Shown piece by piece: positions 1 through 5,458 of a DNA stretch of 5,458 nucleotides. Source of the stretch: Treponema sp. UBA7570. Lineage in GTDB: Bacteria; Spirochaetota; Spirochaetia; Treponematales; Treponemataceae. The position numbers were made by a program, and so were the translations under genes. The stretch spans positions 21,377-26,834 of the forward strand of contig DLLE01000055.1 of NCBI GenBank assembly GCA_002477955.1, given 5' to 3'. The number at the start of each line of letters is the position of its first letter. Positions within the stretch are counted from its first letter, which is position 1. Below the pieces are notes generated by a model. The model did no database searches and was not told the DNA's origin. It worked only from the letters and a program-made list of their open reading frames with translations.

Positions 1-132
1 ATAGTGGCAGGTCGTGCGCAGAGGCGCACAATAAAAAAAAGAGTTTTGCGTAAGCAAAAGTCGCAGCGTGCTTGCACGCAAAAATCCCTGCCACATAGTG
101 GCAGGCCGTGCGCAGAAGCGCACAATAAAAAA
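1..132. repeat. Direct repeat, 38-bp arms, 94-bp period
   Basis: Bases 1-38 recur at 95-132 with 36 of 38 identical. The differences are T12 versus C106 and G23 versus A117. The second falls in the loop of a hairpin (14-29 in copy one, 108-123 in copy two), so both copies keep the perfect 6-bp stem GTGCGC/GCGCAC. The second copy stops in the A-rich run before the ribosome-binding site of the next gene, so it looks like a truncated second unit. The first copy begins at base 1 of the window, so the array may continue to the left. No open reading frame of note lies here. Confidence 0.9.
4..94. repeat. Multi-hairpin repeat unit with 8-bp terminal inverted repeats
   Basis: The unit is bounded by GTGGCAGG (4-11) and its exact reverse complement CCTGCCAC (87-94). 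Inside are three perfect hairpins in a row. The first is GTGCGC/GCGCAC at 14-19 and 24-29, with loop AGAG. The second is TTTTGC/GCAAAA at 44-49 and 54-59, with loop GTAA, a GNRA-type tetraloop. The third is GCGTGC/GCACGC at 66-71 and 74-79, best drawn as 5 bp with a 4-base loop. If transcribed, the outer arms could close a stem around three arms, giving a cloverleaf-like fold. CCTGCCAC can instead pair with GTGGCAGG at 98-105 across a 3-base loop, so two folds compete. It resembles REP/MITE-type intergenic elements. No function can be read from the sequence, and a structured leader for the downstream operon is possible. Confidence 0.7.
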
Positions 133-164
133 CCGACATTCAAACTAAAAAAAACAAATTTAAA

Positions 165-170
165 AAGGAA
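165..170 (+). promoter_or_regulatory. Ribosome-binding site of the S1-domain gene
   Basis: AAGGAA lies 9 bases before the ATG at 180 in an otherwise A-rich, probably unstructured leader. It is a moderate Shine-Dalgarno match with good spacing and supports this start codon. I found no convincing -35/-10 promoter between 1 and 165, so transcription may start to the left of the window or from a weak site. Confidence 0.7.
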
Positions 171-179
171 AGCAAAAAA

Positions 180-1289
180 ATGACGCAATTCAATACAGGC
201 GATGAAATCGAAACAACAGTTGTGCAGATTTCTGGAGACACAGTTTTTATTGACCTCGGACTAAAAAGCGAGGGTTTTGTAGACAAGGCAGATTTTACCG
301 ATGAAAACGGAAACTGCACTGTAAAAGAAGGCGACAAGGTAAAAGTCTATTTTGTAGGCTCAAGCCGCGATGAACTCCACTTTACGACAAAAATCAAAGG
401 CGAAAACGCAGGGCTCCAGATTCTCGAAAACGCTTTCAATAACGCACTTCCAGTCGAAGGACACGTAGAAAAAGAAATCAAAGGCGGTTTTGAAGTAAAA
501 CTCGGACAGACACGCGCATTCTGCCCTTACAGCCAAATGGGCTACAAAAACCGTCTGGAGCCTTCAGAATACATTGGAAAAACAATGACATTTTTAATCA
601 GCGAATTCAAAAATGAAGGAAAAAACATCATTGTTTCCAACAGGAAGCTCGAAGAAGAAACAGAAAATGCGAAGGTAAATGCGCTTTCAGGAAAACTAAG
701 CGAAGGAAACATCGTAAGCGGAACAGTAAAATCAATCCAGTCTTACGGAGCATTCGTAGATATTGACGGTTTTCAGGCTCTTCTTCCAATCAGCGAAATC
801 AGCCACCAGCGCGTAAATGACATTTCTGAGTTTTTGAGTGTCGGACAGAAAATCGAAGCAAAAATAATAAAGGCAGACTGGAACACGCAGCATCCAGACC
901 GCTCAAAGGTAAGCTTGAGCCTTAAAGCCCTCGAAAAAGATCCATGGGAAAGCGTAACAGAAAATCTAAAGCCAGGACAGAAAACAAGCGGAAAAATCGC
1001 ACGCATCACAGGCTTCGGTCTTTTTGTAAACCTTTTGCCAGGAATCGACGGTCTTGTCCATATAAGCGAAATCGAAGACGTAAGCGCAACAACAAACTTG
1101 AGCAAAAAGTTTAAAGTTGGAGAAGAATTTGACGTAGTTGTTCAAAAAATCGATGCCGCAAACAAGAGAATATCTCTTTCTCCGGCAACTTCGGCAGAAC
1201 AGGACAGCGAAGCAGAAACATATCTTGAATCTCAAGATTCTGACGACGGAGATACCTATAATCCGTTTGCAGCCCTCTTAAAAAAATAA
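180..1289 (+). CDS. Four-domain S1 RNA-binding protein (ribosomal protein S1-like)
   Basis: This encodes a 369-residue cytoplasmic protein made almost wholly of S1-type OB-fold RNA-binding domains, at roughly residues 5-72, 90-156, 174-250 and 264-335. Domain 3 (GTVKSIQSYGAFVDIDG, then LLPISEIS) and domain 4 (GKIARITGFGLFVNLLPGIDG, then LVHISEI) are textbook S1 repeats. Each ends in the usual strand with K/R-x-S-L-S (SKVSLSLKA and KRISLSPA). Domains 1 and 2 are more diverged but keep the strand pattern. The tail from about 337 to 358 is strongly acidic. Ribosomal protein S1 recruits mRNA to the 30S subunit, and four-domain versions are common outside Proteobacteria. In treponemes I recall the main S1 as a longer protein fused to cytidylate kinase, so this may be a paralogue and I withhold rpsA. 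The ATG start is backed by AAGGAA 9 bases upstream. The next gene begins 2 bases after the stop, suggesting an operon. Family assignment is secure; the exact role is inferred. Confidence 0.92.
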   Translation: MTQFNTGDEIETTVVQISGDTVFIDLGLKSEGFVDKADFTDENGNCTVKEGDKVKVYFVGSSRDELHFTTKIKGENAGLQILENAFNNALPVEGHVEKEIKGGFEVKLGQTRAFCPYSQMGYKNRLEPSEYIGKTMTFLISEFKNEGKNIIVSNRKLEEETENAKVNALSGKLSEGNIVSGTVKSIQSYGAFVDIDGFQALLPISEISHQRVNDISEFLSVGQKIEAKIIKADWNTQHPDRSKVSLSLKALEKDPWESVTENLKPGQKTSGKIARITGFGLFVNLLPGIDGLVHISEIEDVSATTNLSKKFKVGEEFDVVVQKIDAANKRISLSPATSAEQDSEAETYLESQDSDDGDTYNPFAALLKK

Positions 1290-1291
1290 AG

Positions 1292-2656
1292 TTGTTTCCT
1301 CCATTTGAACAAGAAAAAGCCGCCGGCGTAGTTTTAGACATCTTGAAAAAACTCGGCGGCGGCTCGATAGCTTTGCTCCGCAACTCAAAACCTTCTGACG
1401 AACGGAACAGTTCTCTCGTGATGCTCGGTGTGCTCGTCTGCAAAAAAACAGACGCAAAAGAAGGCGAATTTGTAAATCTGATTGCAGTTTCGGGCATAAG
1501 CTGCAGTTTAAGAGGCGAGCTTCCGGGAATCTTTGTTGAGCCAGTAGTTTCCAACGAGCAGATTCAAAAGGCCCTGGAAGAAAACGACCTTGAAATTCAC
1601 GAGCTTACGGACAAAATAAAAAAAGAGGTTTTGCCTCAAAAGCAAGCAGAATTAAAAAAACAGCGCGAAAAACTCTGCGACGCTTCTCTTTTAAAAGTTT
1701 TTGACAGATACTCATTCTGCTGCGCAGACAAAAAAGAGCGCAAGCTTTTAGATATTATAGATTACCAAAAGACAAAAAAACTTCCGCCCACAGGAACAGG
1801 CGACTGCTGCGCTCCAAAACTTTTAAGCTACGCCTTTAAAAACTCGCTTGTTCCTCTCAGCATGGCAGAAACAAAAATACATTTTGCCCTAAAAGGCAAA
1901 ACAGCACAGATTGAACATCCCGGCAAAAAACCAGAGCTTTACCCGCCCTGCGACAGCCGCTGCTCCCTTGTTCTTCCAGCAATCTTAGGCCTTGAAATTT
2001 TATACCGCGACAGCGACATAATAGTAGTAAACAAACAAAGCGGAATTTTGAGCGTTCCCGGACGAGGACCGGAAAAACAGGACTGCATAGTAAACAGAGT
2101 AAAAAAACTTTTTCCAGACTGCATAGAACAGCCTTCAGTGCACAGACTGGACATGGAAACAAGCGGACTTTTAGTGCTCGCCTTTACAAAAGAAGCGCAC
2201 AGAGAATTAAACCGCCAGTTTGAAGCAAGGGAAGTTCACAAAAAATATATTGCCCTCATAGACGGAATTCTTGCAAAAAAGGGAATAGAAAAGAGCGGAA
2301 CTATGGAACTGTTTTTCCGTCTGGATATAGAGAACAGGCCTCATCAAATATGGGACAGAGAAAACGGCAAAAGCGCAGTCACACAGTGGCAGATAGAAAA
2401 CGTTGAATACTACACCGCTCCGGACAAAAGCCGGCGCCCCGTAACCAGGGTAACCTTTATTCCGCACACAGGACGCACACACCAGCTTAGACTTGCGGCG
2501 GCAGACAGCCACGGATTCGGGCTTCCAATCATAGGAGATACACTTTACGGCCGCTGCGAAAAAGGCGAAAGACTATTGCTGCACGCCTCGGAACTTTCTT
2601 TTACACATCCGCGCACAAAACAAAAGATGGACTTTTTATGTCCGCCGGAGTTTTAA
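1292..2656 (+). CDS. RluA-family RNA pseudouridine synthase, long form with Cys-containing N-terminal domain
   Basis: This encodes a 454-residue enzyme predicted to isomerise specific uridines to pseudouridine in rRNA or tRNA. The catalytic half (about 232-454) has HRLDMETSGLL with the catalytic aspartate at 287, RTHQLR at 395-400, GDTLYG at 415-420 and LLLHASELSFTHP at 428-440, all RluA-family signatures. The first 230 residues form the extension found in a long subgroup of RluA-like proteins. It contains a GVLV segment near 46, a probable coiled coil at about 88-128, TGTGDCCAPKLL at 167-178, and YPPCDSRC at 217-224. Cys172, Cys220 and Cys224 could form a metal site, which is a guess. The start is TTG at 1292, the first start codon after an in-frame stop at 1259-1261, and it has no clear Shine-Dalgarno. 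With a 2-base gap after the S1 gene, translational coupling is likely. A start slightly further in cannot be excluded. The RNA target (the 23S U746/tRNA U32 type is one option) cannot be assigned from sequence. Confidence 0.93.
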   Translation: MFPPFEQEKAAGVVLDILKKLGGGSIALLRNSKPSDERNSSLVMLGVLVCKKTDAKEGEFVNLIAVSGISCSLRGELPGIFVEPVVSNEQIQKALEENDLEIHELTDKIKKEVLPQKQAELKKQREKLCDASLLKVFDRYSFCCADKKERKLLDIIDYQKTKKLPPTGTGDCCAPKLLSYAFKNSLVPLSMAETKIHFALKGKTAQIEHPGKKPELYPPCDSRCSLVLPAILGLEILYRDSDIIVVNKQSGILSVPGRGPEKQDCIVNRVKKLFPDCIEQPSVHRLDMETSGLLVLAFTKEAHRELNRQFEAREVHKKYIALIDGILAKKGIEKSGTMELFFRLDIENRPHQIWDRENGKSAVTQWQIENVEYYTAPDKSRRPVTRVTFIPHTGRTHQLRLAAADSHGFGLPIIGDTLYGRCEKGERLLLHASELSFTHPRTKQKMDFLCPPEF

Positions 2657-2697
2657 CATCATTTTTATCAGACAGCTAGGAACAGAAAGACTAAATA

Positions 2698-2799
2698 CCC
2701 TTAATTTCGAATTTTATAATTTAATGTCATTATCGGGCTTGACCCGATAATCTATTGAAACTTTGCAACAGATTACGATGCCAAGCACGGCAAAGTCAG
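2698..2799. repeat. Composite hairpin repeat block, left copy (inverse of 5269-5360)
   Basis: The block has three parts. AATTTCGAATTTTA (2703-2716) is preceded by CTTAA. Next comes a perfect hairpin ATTATCGGG/CCCGATAAT (2729-2737 and 2743-2751) with loop CTTGA, inside a 28-base segment 2725-2752. Last is a degenerate hairpin-like segment at 2769-2799, running from CAGATT through AAGCAC to GTCAG. All three recur in the same order, reverse-complemented, on the far side of the chemoreceptor gene. The block lies between convergent genes, so the hairpin could help stop transcription from both, although no T-run follows either arm. The rest of 2657-2923 holds no gene. It contains a small CAAAG/CTTTG hairpin (2791-2803) and an imperfect palindrome around 2832-2874. 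Confidence 0.85.
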
Positions 2800-2881
2800 C
2801 TTTGTTAGCATTGGGCTGAAAATTTTGCAGTTGTTTTATCAAAAGCCGATGAGCCCTTACGATGGCTAAAAACAGTTGCAT

Positions 2882-2916
2882 GCCCCCTGCCATTTACACA
2901 GTTTTATGACAGGGGC
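2882..2916 (-). terminator. Possible terminator hairpin after the chemoreceptor gene
   Basis: Read on the - strand, GCCCCTG (2916-2910) can pair with CAGGGGGC (2889-2882) with one bulged G around a loop of about 20 bases, starting 7 bases after the TGA stop. A run of five T lies about 10 bases beyond the stem, so this is not a classic hairpin plus T-tract. It is the best terminator candidate for the gene, but weak. Confidence 0.35.
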
Positions 2917-2923
2917 TTAAAAA

Positions 2924-5032
2924 TCAAACGCTAAACTGGTCAATTTGATCCGCAATTTTTGAAATGGAACCTTTTACCTTTGAAGATATTTCGCCAAGCG
3001 CGGCTCCTGTTTCGTTTATCTTCTTTGCGCCGATTTCCATTTCGTCCATGCTTTCCTTCATAACCATTGTGGCATCCTGAAGCCGTTTTACTTCCTCAAG
3101 AATCGCCTGGTTTCCGGCAGACATTTCAGAGGATGCGTTGCGCACTTCAGAAGAACTGTCGTTCATAGAATGAAGAGCTTCGTTTATCTGCTTAGAGCCT
3201 TCCGCCTGTTCTTCCATTGCCGATTTTATCTGAAGAACAAGCTGGTCTGTGTCCTTGATTTTCTTTGAAACGCTTTCAAATGCGACACTGGATTCCGCAG
3301 AAGAAGATACAACTTCGTTTATAGATTCGTGAATGTTGTTCAGCTGCAAACCAATTGTCTTTGACTGCGCAGTAGAAGTTTCAGAAAGCTTGCGGATCTC
3401 GTCTGCAACAACGCTGAATCCTTTTCCGGCTTCGCCTGCGTGCGCGGCCTCGATAGCGGCGTTCATGGCAAGAAGATTTGTCTGGCTTGCGATTGAAGAA
3501 ATTGTTGCGTTCGCTTCTTTTAGCATAGCGGACTGTTTTTCAATCTTTTCTATCTGCTCGTTTACAATCTGCTGTTTTGAAAAACCATTTTGAGTATCCG
3601 ACTGAAGCTCCTCAAAAGAAGAGACCATCTTGTCAACCGACTTATTTACAGAAGAAATGTTACCAAGCATTTCTTCAACTGCGGCAGATGCCTGTGTTAT
3701 GCCGGCGGTTTGATTTTCAATCATTTTTTCAAGTGAAGAAATATTTGAAGCGATTTCGTTTACAGCTCCAGCAGTTTCTTCAACGCTTGAACTTTGATTA
3801 ACAATCTGATTTCTTACGCTTCCAATGTTTGCAATAATTTGCGTAATAGCGCTGGTTGCGTCCTGAGTGCTTTCTTCAAGAACTTCGCCGGCATTGCTCA
3901 ACTCGCTTTTGGAAGTTTTTACATCGGAAATGATTTCATGCAGCTTGCCAACGAATTTATTGAATCCTTTTACAACAAATCCGATTTCGTTGTTGGAATT
4001 TATTTCAATTCTTTGTGTAAGGTCGGCGTTGCCAGAAGCGATTTTTGTTATTGCCCCGTCAAGTTTTTTCAATGGTTTTATTGCGCGGTACATAAGGAAG
4101 CCCGCTATGCTTACAAGAAGAATCGCGCTTATAAGAGAAAGCAAAGCCATCTGTCCCATCATTAAAGAAATTGAAGAATATATTTCCTTCTGCTGAATTG
4201 AAACTGCCATTGACCATGAAGTGCCTTCTACCGGCGTAAAGCTTACAAATTCAAGGTCGTCATAAATTCCTTTTAGCCAGGCGTGCCCTGTTTCGCCGTC
4301 CACCATCCGCTGGGCAAGCTCGCCCATGTCCTCGTGTCCTACAGAATAGCCTGTAAGGAAGTTGCGCTTATTTATCCAGTCCTTGTTCGGATGGGAGATT
4401 ACAGTTCCGTCATCGGCAAGAACGAATGCGTATCCTGTGTTTCCAACTTTTATATTGCTGATAATCTCGCCCAAATGCTTTGACTGCATTACTCCCGAAA
4501 AAAGACCTATGTTTTTTCCGTTGCGCACAATCGCGCGTGTTACGTGAATTACAGACTGCCCCGTTGTTCTTGAAACCACAGGATCATCAATAAAACTCGT
4601 CTTTCCGTCCTGCATTATCGCCTTGAAATAAGGACGATCGGCAATATCAATGGTTTTTCCTGTGTCCGTATAGGCGGTTCCGTCCGGGCCTGCAAGCATT
4701 ATGTAGTCAAACTCGGATATACGCTGATCTTCCTGAGAGACAAGCCATTGGTGCATTTCGTCAAAAGTTCCTTCCAGAGCCATGTCCGAATTCACATAGA
4801 AATTCATGGCATAGAAATAGGCTTCTATCTTTTCTGAAATTACCTGCGAATAAGCCGCCGCCACAACTGCGTAGTCGTTCGCAGAATCCTCAAGTGTGGA
4901 TTTTTTTGTAATTTCTCCTGTTATAACAATCTGCAGAAAATTAAAGCACACAATTGAAAGCCCTACAAAAAGAACAAGCCGAATCACAAGGCTCTTGCGT
5001 TTTTCGGTATTTAAAACAGTTTTTTCTTTCAT
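2924..5032 (-). CDS. Methyl-accepting chemotaxis protein with dCache-type sensor
   Basis: This is a 702-residue inner-membrane chemoreceptor that senses a periplasmic ligand and controls the CheA kinase through CheW, biasing flagellar rotation. A short basic N-terminus precedes membrane helix 1 (about 17-38). Residues 40-288 form the periplasmic domain, matching the double-Cache (dCache_1) pattern: FDYIMLAGPDGTAYTD near 108-123, DRPYFKA at 132-138, then VVSRTTGQSVIHVTRAI. Helix 2 is about 291-315 and HAMP about 316-368. The signalling hairpin tip is clear at about 510-550 (ISSIASQTNLLAMNAAIEAAHAGEAGKGF, then SVVADEIRKLS). Likely methylation sites sit in SSVEETAG (416-422), AAVEEM (450-455) and SAMEEQAEG (604-612). 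There is no C-terminal NWETF-like tether for CheR/CheB. The gene is solitary and convergent with the pseudouridine synthase gene. Its ATG is backed by AAAGGAG and a near-consensus promoter. The ligand is unknown. The sensor keeps the Arg of the amino-acid-binding Cache motif but has PYF where WY is usual. Confidence 0.95.
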   Translation of the reverse strand: MKEKTVLNTEKRKSLVIRLVLFVGLSIVCFNFLQIVITGEITKKSTLEDSANDYAVVAAAYSQVISEKIEAYFYAMNFYVNSDMALEGTFDEMHQWLVSQEDQRISEFDYIMLAGPDGTAYTDTGKTIDIADRPYFKAIMQDGKTSFIDDPVVSRTTGQSVIHVTRAIVRNGKNIGLFSGVMQSKHLGEIISNIKVGNTGYAFVLADDGTVISHPNKDWINKRNFLTGYSVGHEDMGELAQRMVDGETGHAWLKGIYDDLEFVSFTPVEGTSWSMAVSIQQKEIYSSISLMMGQMALLSLISAILLVSIAGFLMYRAIKPLKKLDGAITKIASGNADLTQRIEINSNNEIGFVVKGFNKFVGKLHEIISDVKTSKSELSNAGEVLEESTQDATSAITQIIANIGSVRNQIVNQSSSVEETAGAVNEIASNISSLEKMIENQTAGITQASAAVEEMLGNISSVNKSVDKMVSSFEELQSDTQNGFSKQQIVNEQIEKIEKQSAMLKEANATISSIASQTNLLAMNAAIEAAHAGEAGKGFSVVADEIRKLSETSTAQSKTIGLQLNNIHESINEVVSSSAESSVAFESVSKKIKDTDQLVLQIKSAMEEQAEGSKQINEALHSMNDSSSEVRNASSEMSAGNQAILEEVKRLQDATMVMKESMDEMEIGAKKINETGAALGEISSKVKGSISKIADQIDQFSV

Positions 5033-5043
5033 GATAAAATATT

Positions 5044-5050
5044 CTCCTTT
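5044..5050 (-). promoter_or_regulatory. Ribosome-binding site of the chemoreceptor gene
   Basis: AAAGGAG on the - strand (CTCCTTT on +) lies 11 bases before the ATG at 5032. It is a strong Shine-Dalgarno with slightly long spacing, and it supports the chosen start. Confidence 0.8.
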
Positions 5051-5089
5051 GAGTTTGTCTTTATAAGAAAGTCTAAAAGGCTAAGATTG

Positions 5090-5118
5090 ATTATACATCA
5101 GGATATGTATTCTGTCTA
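5090..5118 (-). promoter_or_regulatory. Sigma-70-type promoter of the chemoreceptor gene
   Basis: On the - strand TAGACA (5118-5113), 5 of 6 to TTGACA, is followed after exactly 17 bases by a perfect TATAAT (5095-5090). Transcription would start near 5083, giving a leader of about 50 bases that contains the ribosome-binding site. A run of nine T (5126-5118) overlaps the first base of the -35 box and, with the AT-rich stretch behind it, could act as an UP-like element. The match is to the housekeeping sigma factor and not to the flagellar sigma-28 consensus often seen at chemotaxis genes. Confidence 0.75.
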
Positions 5119-5163
5119 AAAAAAAATTATTTTGATGTGCATTTTAATTTTTACAATTCCATA

Positions 5164-5188
5164 GCAATGCCAGCGAAACTGTCATTGC
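5164..5188. repeat. Imperfect hairpin at the edge of the repeat cluster
   Basis: GCAATG (5164-5169) pairs with CATTGC (5183-5188). After a C/T mismatch, CAG (5171-5173) pairs with CTG (5179-5181) around the loop CGAAA. The right arm is also the start of the first 26-base tandem copy, so this hairpin uses the same GTCATTGC module as its neighbours. Confidence 0.6.
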
Positions 5189-5230
5189 CCGGCTTACCTT
5201 TTTTCTGTCATTGCACGGTTTACCTTTTTT
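5179..5230. repeat. Tandem pair of 26-base half-elements
   Basis: Two adjacent 26-base copies (5179-5204 and 5205-5230) agree at 24 of 26 positions. Each runs from CTGTCATTGC through a CTTACC- or TTTACC-like end into six T. They match the left half of the complete hairpin element at 5231-5260 but lack the right stem arm, so they look like truncated copies duplicated in tandem. There is no unique spacer between them. Confidence 0.85.
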
Positions 5231-5260
5231 CTGTCATTGCCCGGCTTGACCGGGCAATCT
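5231..5260. repeat. Complete CTTGA-loop hairpin element
   Basis: CTGTC leads into ATTGCCCGG (5236-5244), the loop CTTGA (5245-5249) and CCGGGCAAT (5250-5258), a perfect 9-bp stem. This is the same design as the hairpins at 2729-2751, 5274-5296 and 5311-5333 with a different stem sequence. It lies upstream of the chemoreceptor promoter and is not followed by a T-run. Confidence 0.88.
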
Positions 5261-5268
5261 CTAAATAA

Positions 5269-5360
5269 CTGTCATTGCTGTGCTTAACACGGCAATCTGT
5301 TTGCAGTGGGATTATCGGGTCAAGCCCGATAATGACAGTAAAATTCGAAATTGAACTTAA
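5269..5360. repeat. Composite hairpin repeat block, right copy (inverse of 2698-2799)
   Basis: The block starts with a hairpin ATTGCTGTG/CACGGCAAT (5274-5282 and 5288-5296, loop CTTAA, one G-T wobble pair). An 11-base spacer follows, then the perfect hairpin ATTATCGGG/CCCGATAAT (5311-5319 and 5325-5333), then TAAAATTCGAAATT (5339-5352). Reverse-complemented, it matches the left block over 28 of 28 bases (5310-5337 against 2725-2752) and 14 of 14 bases (5339-5352 against 2703-2716). The first hairpin matches 2769-2799 loosely. A short CTTAA match continues past the outer edge after a 6-base gap. Confidence 0.87.
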
Positions 5361-5396
5361 GAATATGTGCCGAATTTAAAAGACTATCGGAGCAAT

Positions 5397-5405
5397 ATTA
5401 TAGCA
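5397..5405 (-). promoter_or_regulatory. Possible extended -10 promoter upstream of the repeat cluster
   Basis: TGCTATAAT on the - strand is a perfect extended -10 box (TGnTATAAT), with only a poor -35 (TACAAA). It would direct transcription through the hairpin repeats towards the chemoreceptor gene. In this AT-rich stretch a chance match is quite possible. Otherwise 5361-5458 shows no gene, only two GCCGAATTT motifs (near 5370 and 5441). Confidence 0.3.
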
Positions 5406-5458
5406 TAAAATTATTTATTTTTGTAGCTAATGGCGTGAATGCCGAATTTTGGCAAGCT

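Noticed and set aside
1..132. Two repeats with a spacer, CRISPR-like or tRNA-like cloverleaf
   Set aside because: There are only two copies and the intervening sequence is itself palindromic. The fold lacks the tRNA T-loop and CCA-end features and is longer than a tRNA without a variable-arm explanation.
180..1289. Assigning the symbol rpsA to the S1-domain gene
   Set aside because: Four S1 domains fit a ribosomal S1-like protein, but treponemes may carry a separate, longer S1, so this could be a paralogue.
1111..1554. 147-residue open frame on the - strand across the S1/pseudouridine synthase junction
   Set aside because: It overlaps two well-supported genes on the opposite strand, its protein shows no recognisable domain, and no plausible ribosome-binding site was seen.
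2729..2751. Perfect hairpin as a classic intrinsic terminator for the convergent genes
   Set aside because: The stem is strong but neither strand has a T-run right after it, and the same hairpin occurs upstream of a promoter at 5311-5333, so it is better treated as a dispersed repeat.
3794..4196. Open frames of 109 and 123 residues on the + strand inside the chemoreceptor gene
   Set aside because: They are antisense to a strongly conserved HAMP and signalling region and their proteins look like frame shadows, rich in Cys, Phe and Ser.
5179..5260. Repeats resembling a short CRISPR array
   Set aside because: The copies are directly abutting with no unique spacers, the full element is a long palindrome, and no cas gene is present.

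Overview
The window looks like chromosomal DNA from a Treponema-type spirochaete, probably a host-associated gut, rumen or oral species. This is an inference from three things: the A-rich coding style, the character of the three proteins, and the short GTCATT-stem-CTTGA-stem-AATC repeats between genes. I could not run a search to confirm the genus.

Layout. Bases 1-132 hold a compact repeat made almost entirely of small perfect hairpins, with one full unit and the start of a second. Two genes follow on the + strand, separated by only 2 bases. The first (180-1289) encodes a protein with four S1 RNA-binding domains. The second (1292-2656) encodes an RluA-family RNA pseudouridine synthase with a long, cysteine-containing N-terminal domain. 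The pair reads as a small RNA-binding and RNA-modification operon. Bases 2657-2923 are non-coding and separate this operon from a convergent gene on the - strand (2924-5032). That gene is a 702-residue membrane chemoreceptor (methyl-accepting chemotaxis protein) with a double-Cache-type periplasmic sensor, a HAMP domain and a cytoplasmic signalling hairpin. It has its own near-consensus housekeeping promoter and a Shine-Dalgarno site. Bases 5119-5458, upstream of that promoter, carry no gene and are crowded with hairpin repeats.

The most notable structure is in the non-coding DNA. The chemoreceptor gene, with its promoter, lies between two homologous composite repeat blocks in opposite orientation (about 2698-2799 and 5269-5360). 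They share a perfect 28-base inverted match, a perfect 14-base match and a degenerate third segment. Individual hairpins in these blocks keep the same 5-base loop and flanks while the stem sequence changes on both arms together. This is what one expects of a dispersed hairpin element whose folding is maintained. The chemoreceptor could therefore be a repeat-bounded cassette able to invert or move, or the repeats may simply have accumulated at both ends of an ordinary gene. I see no transposase, integrase, CRISPR array, tRNA or rRNA in the window, and no convincing new multi-gene system.
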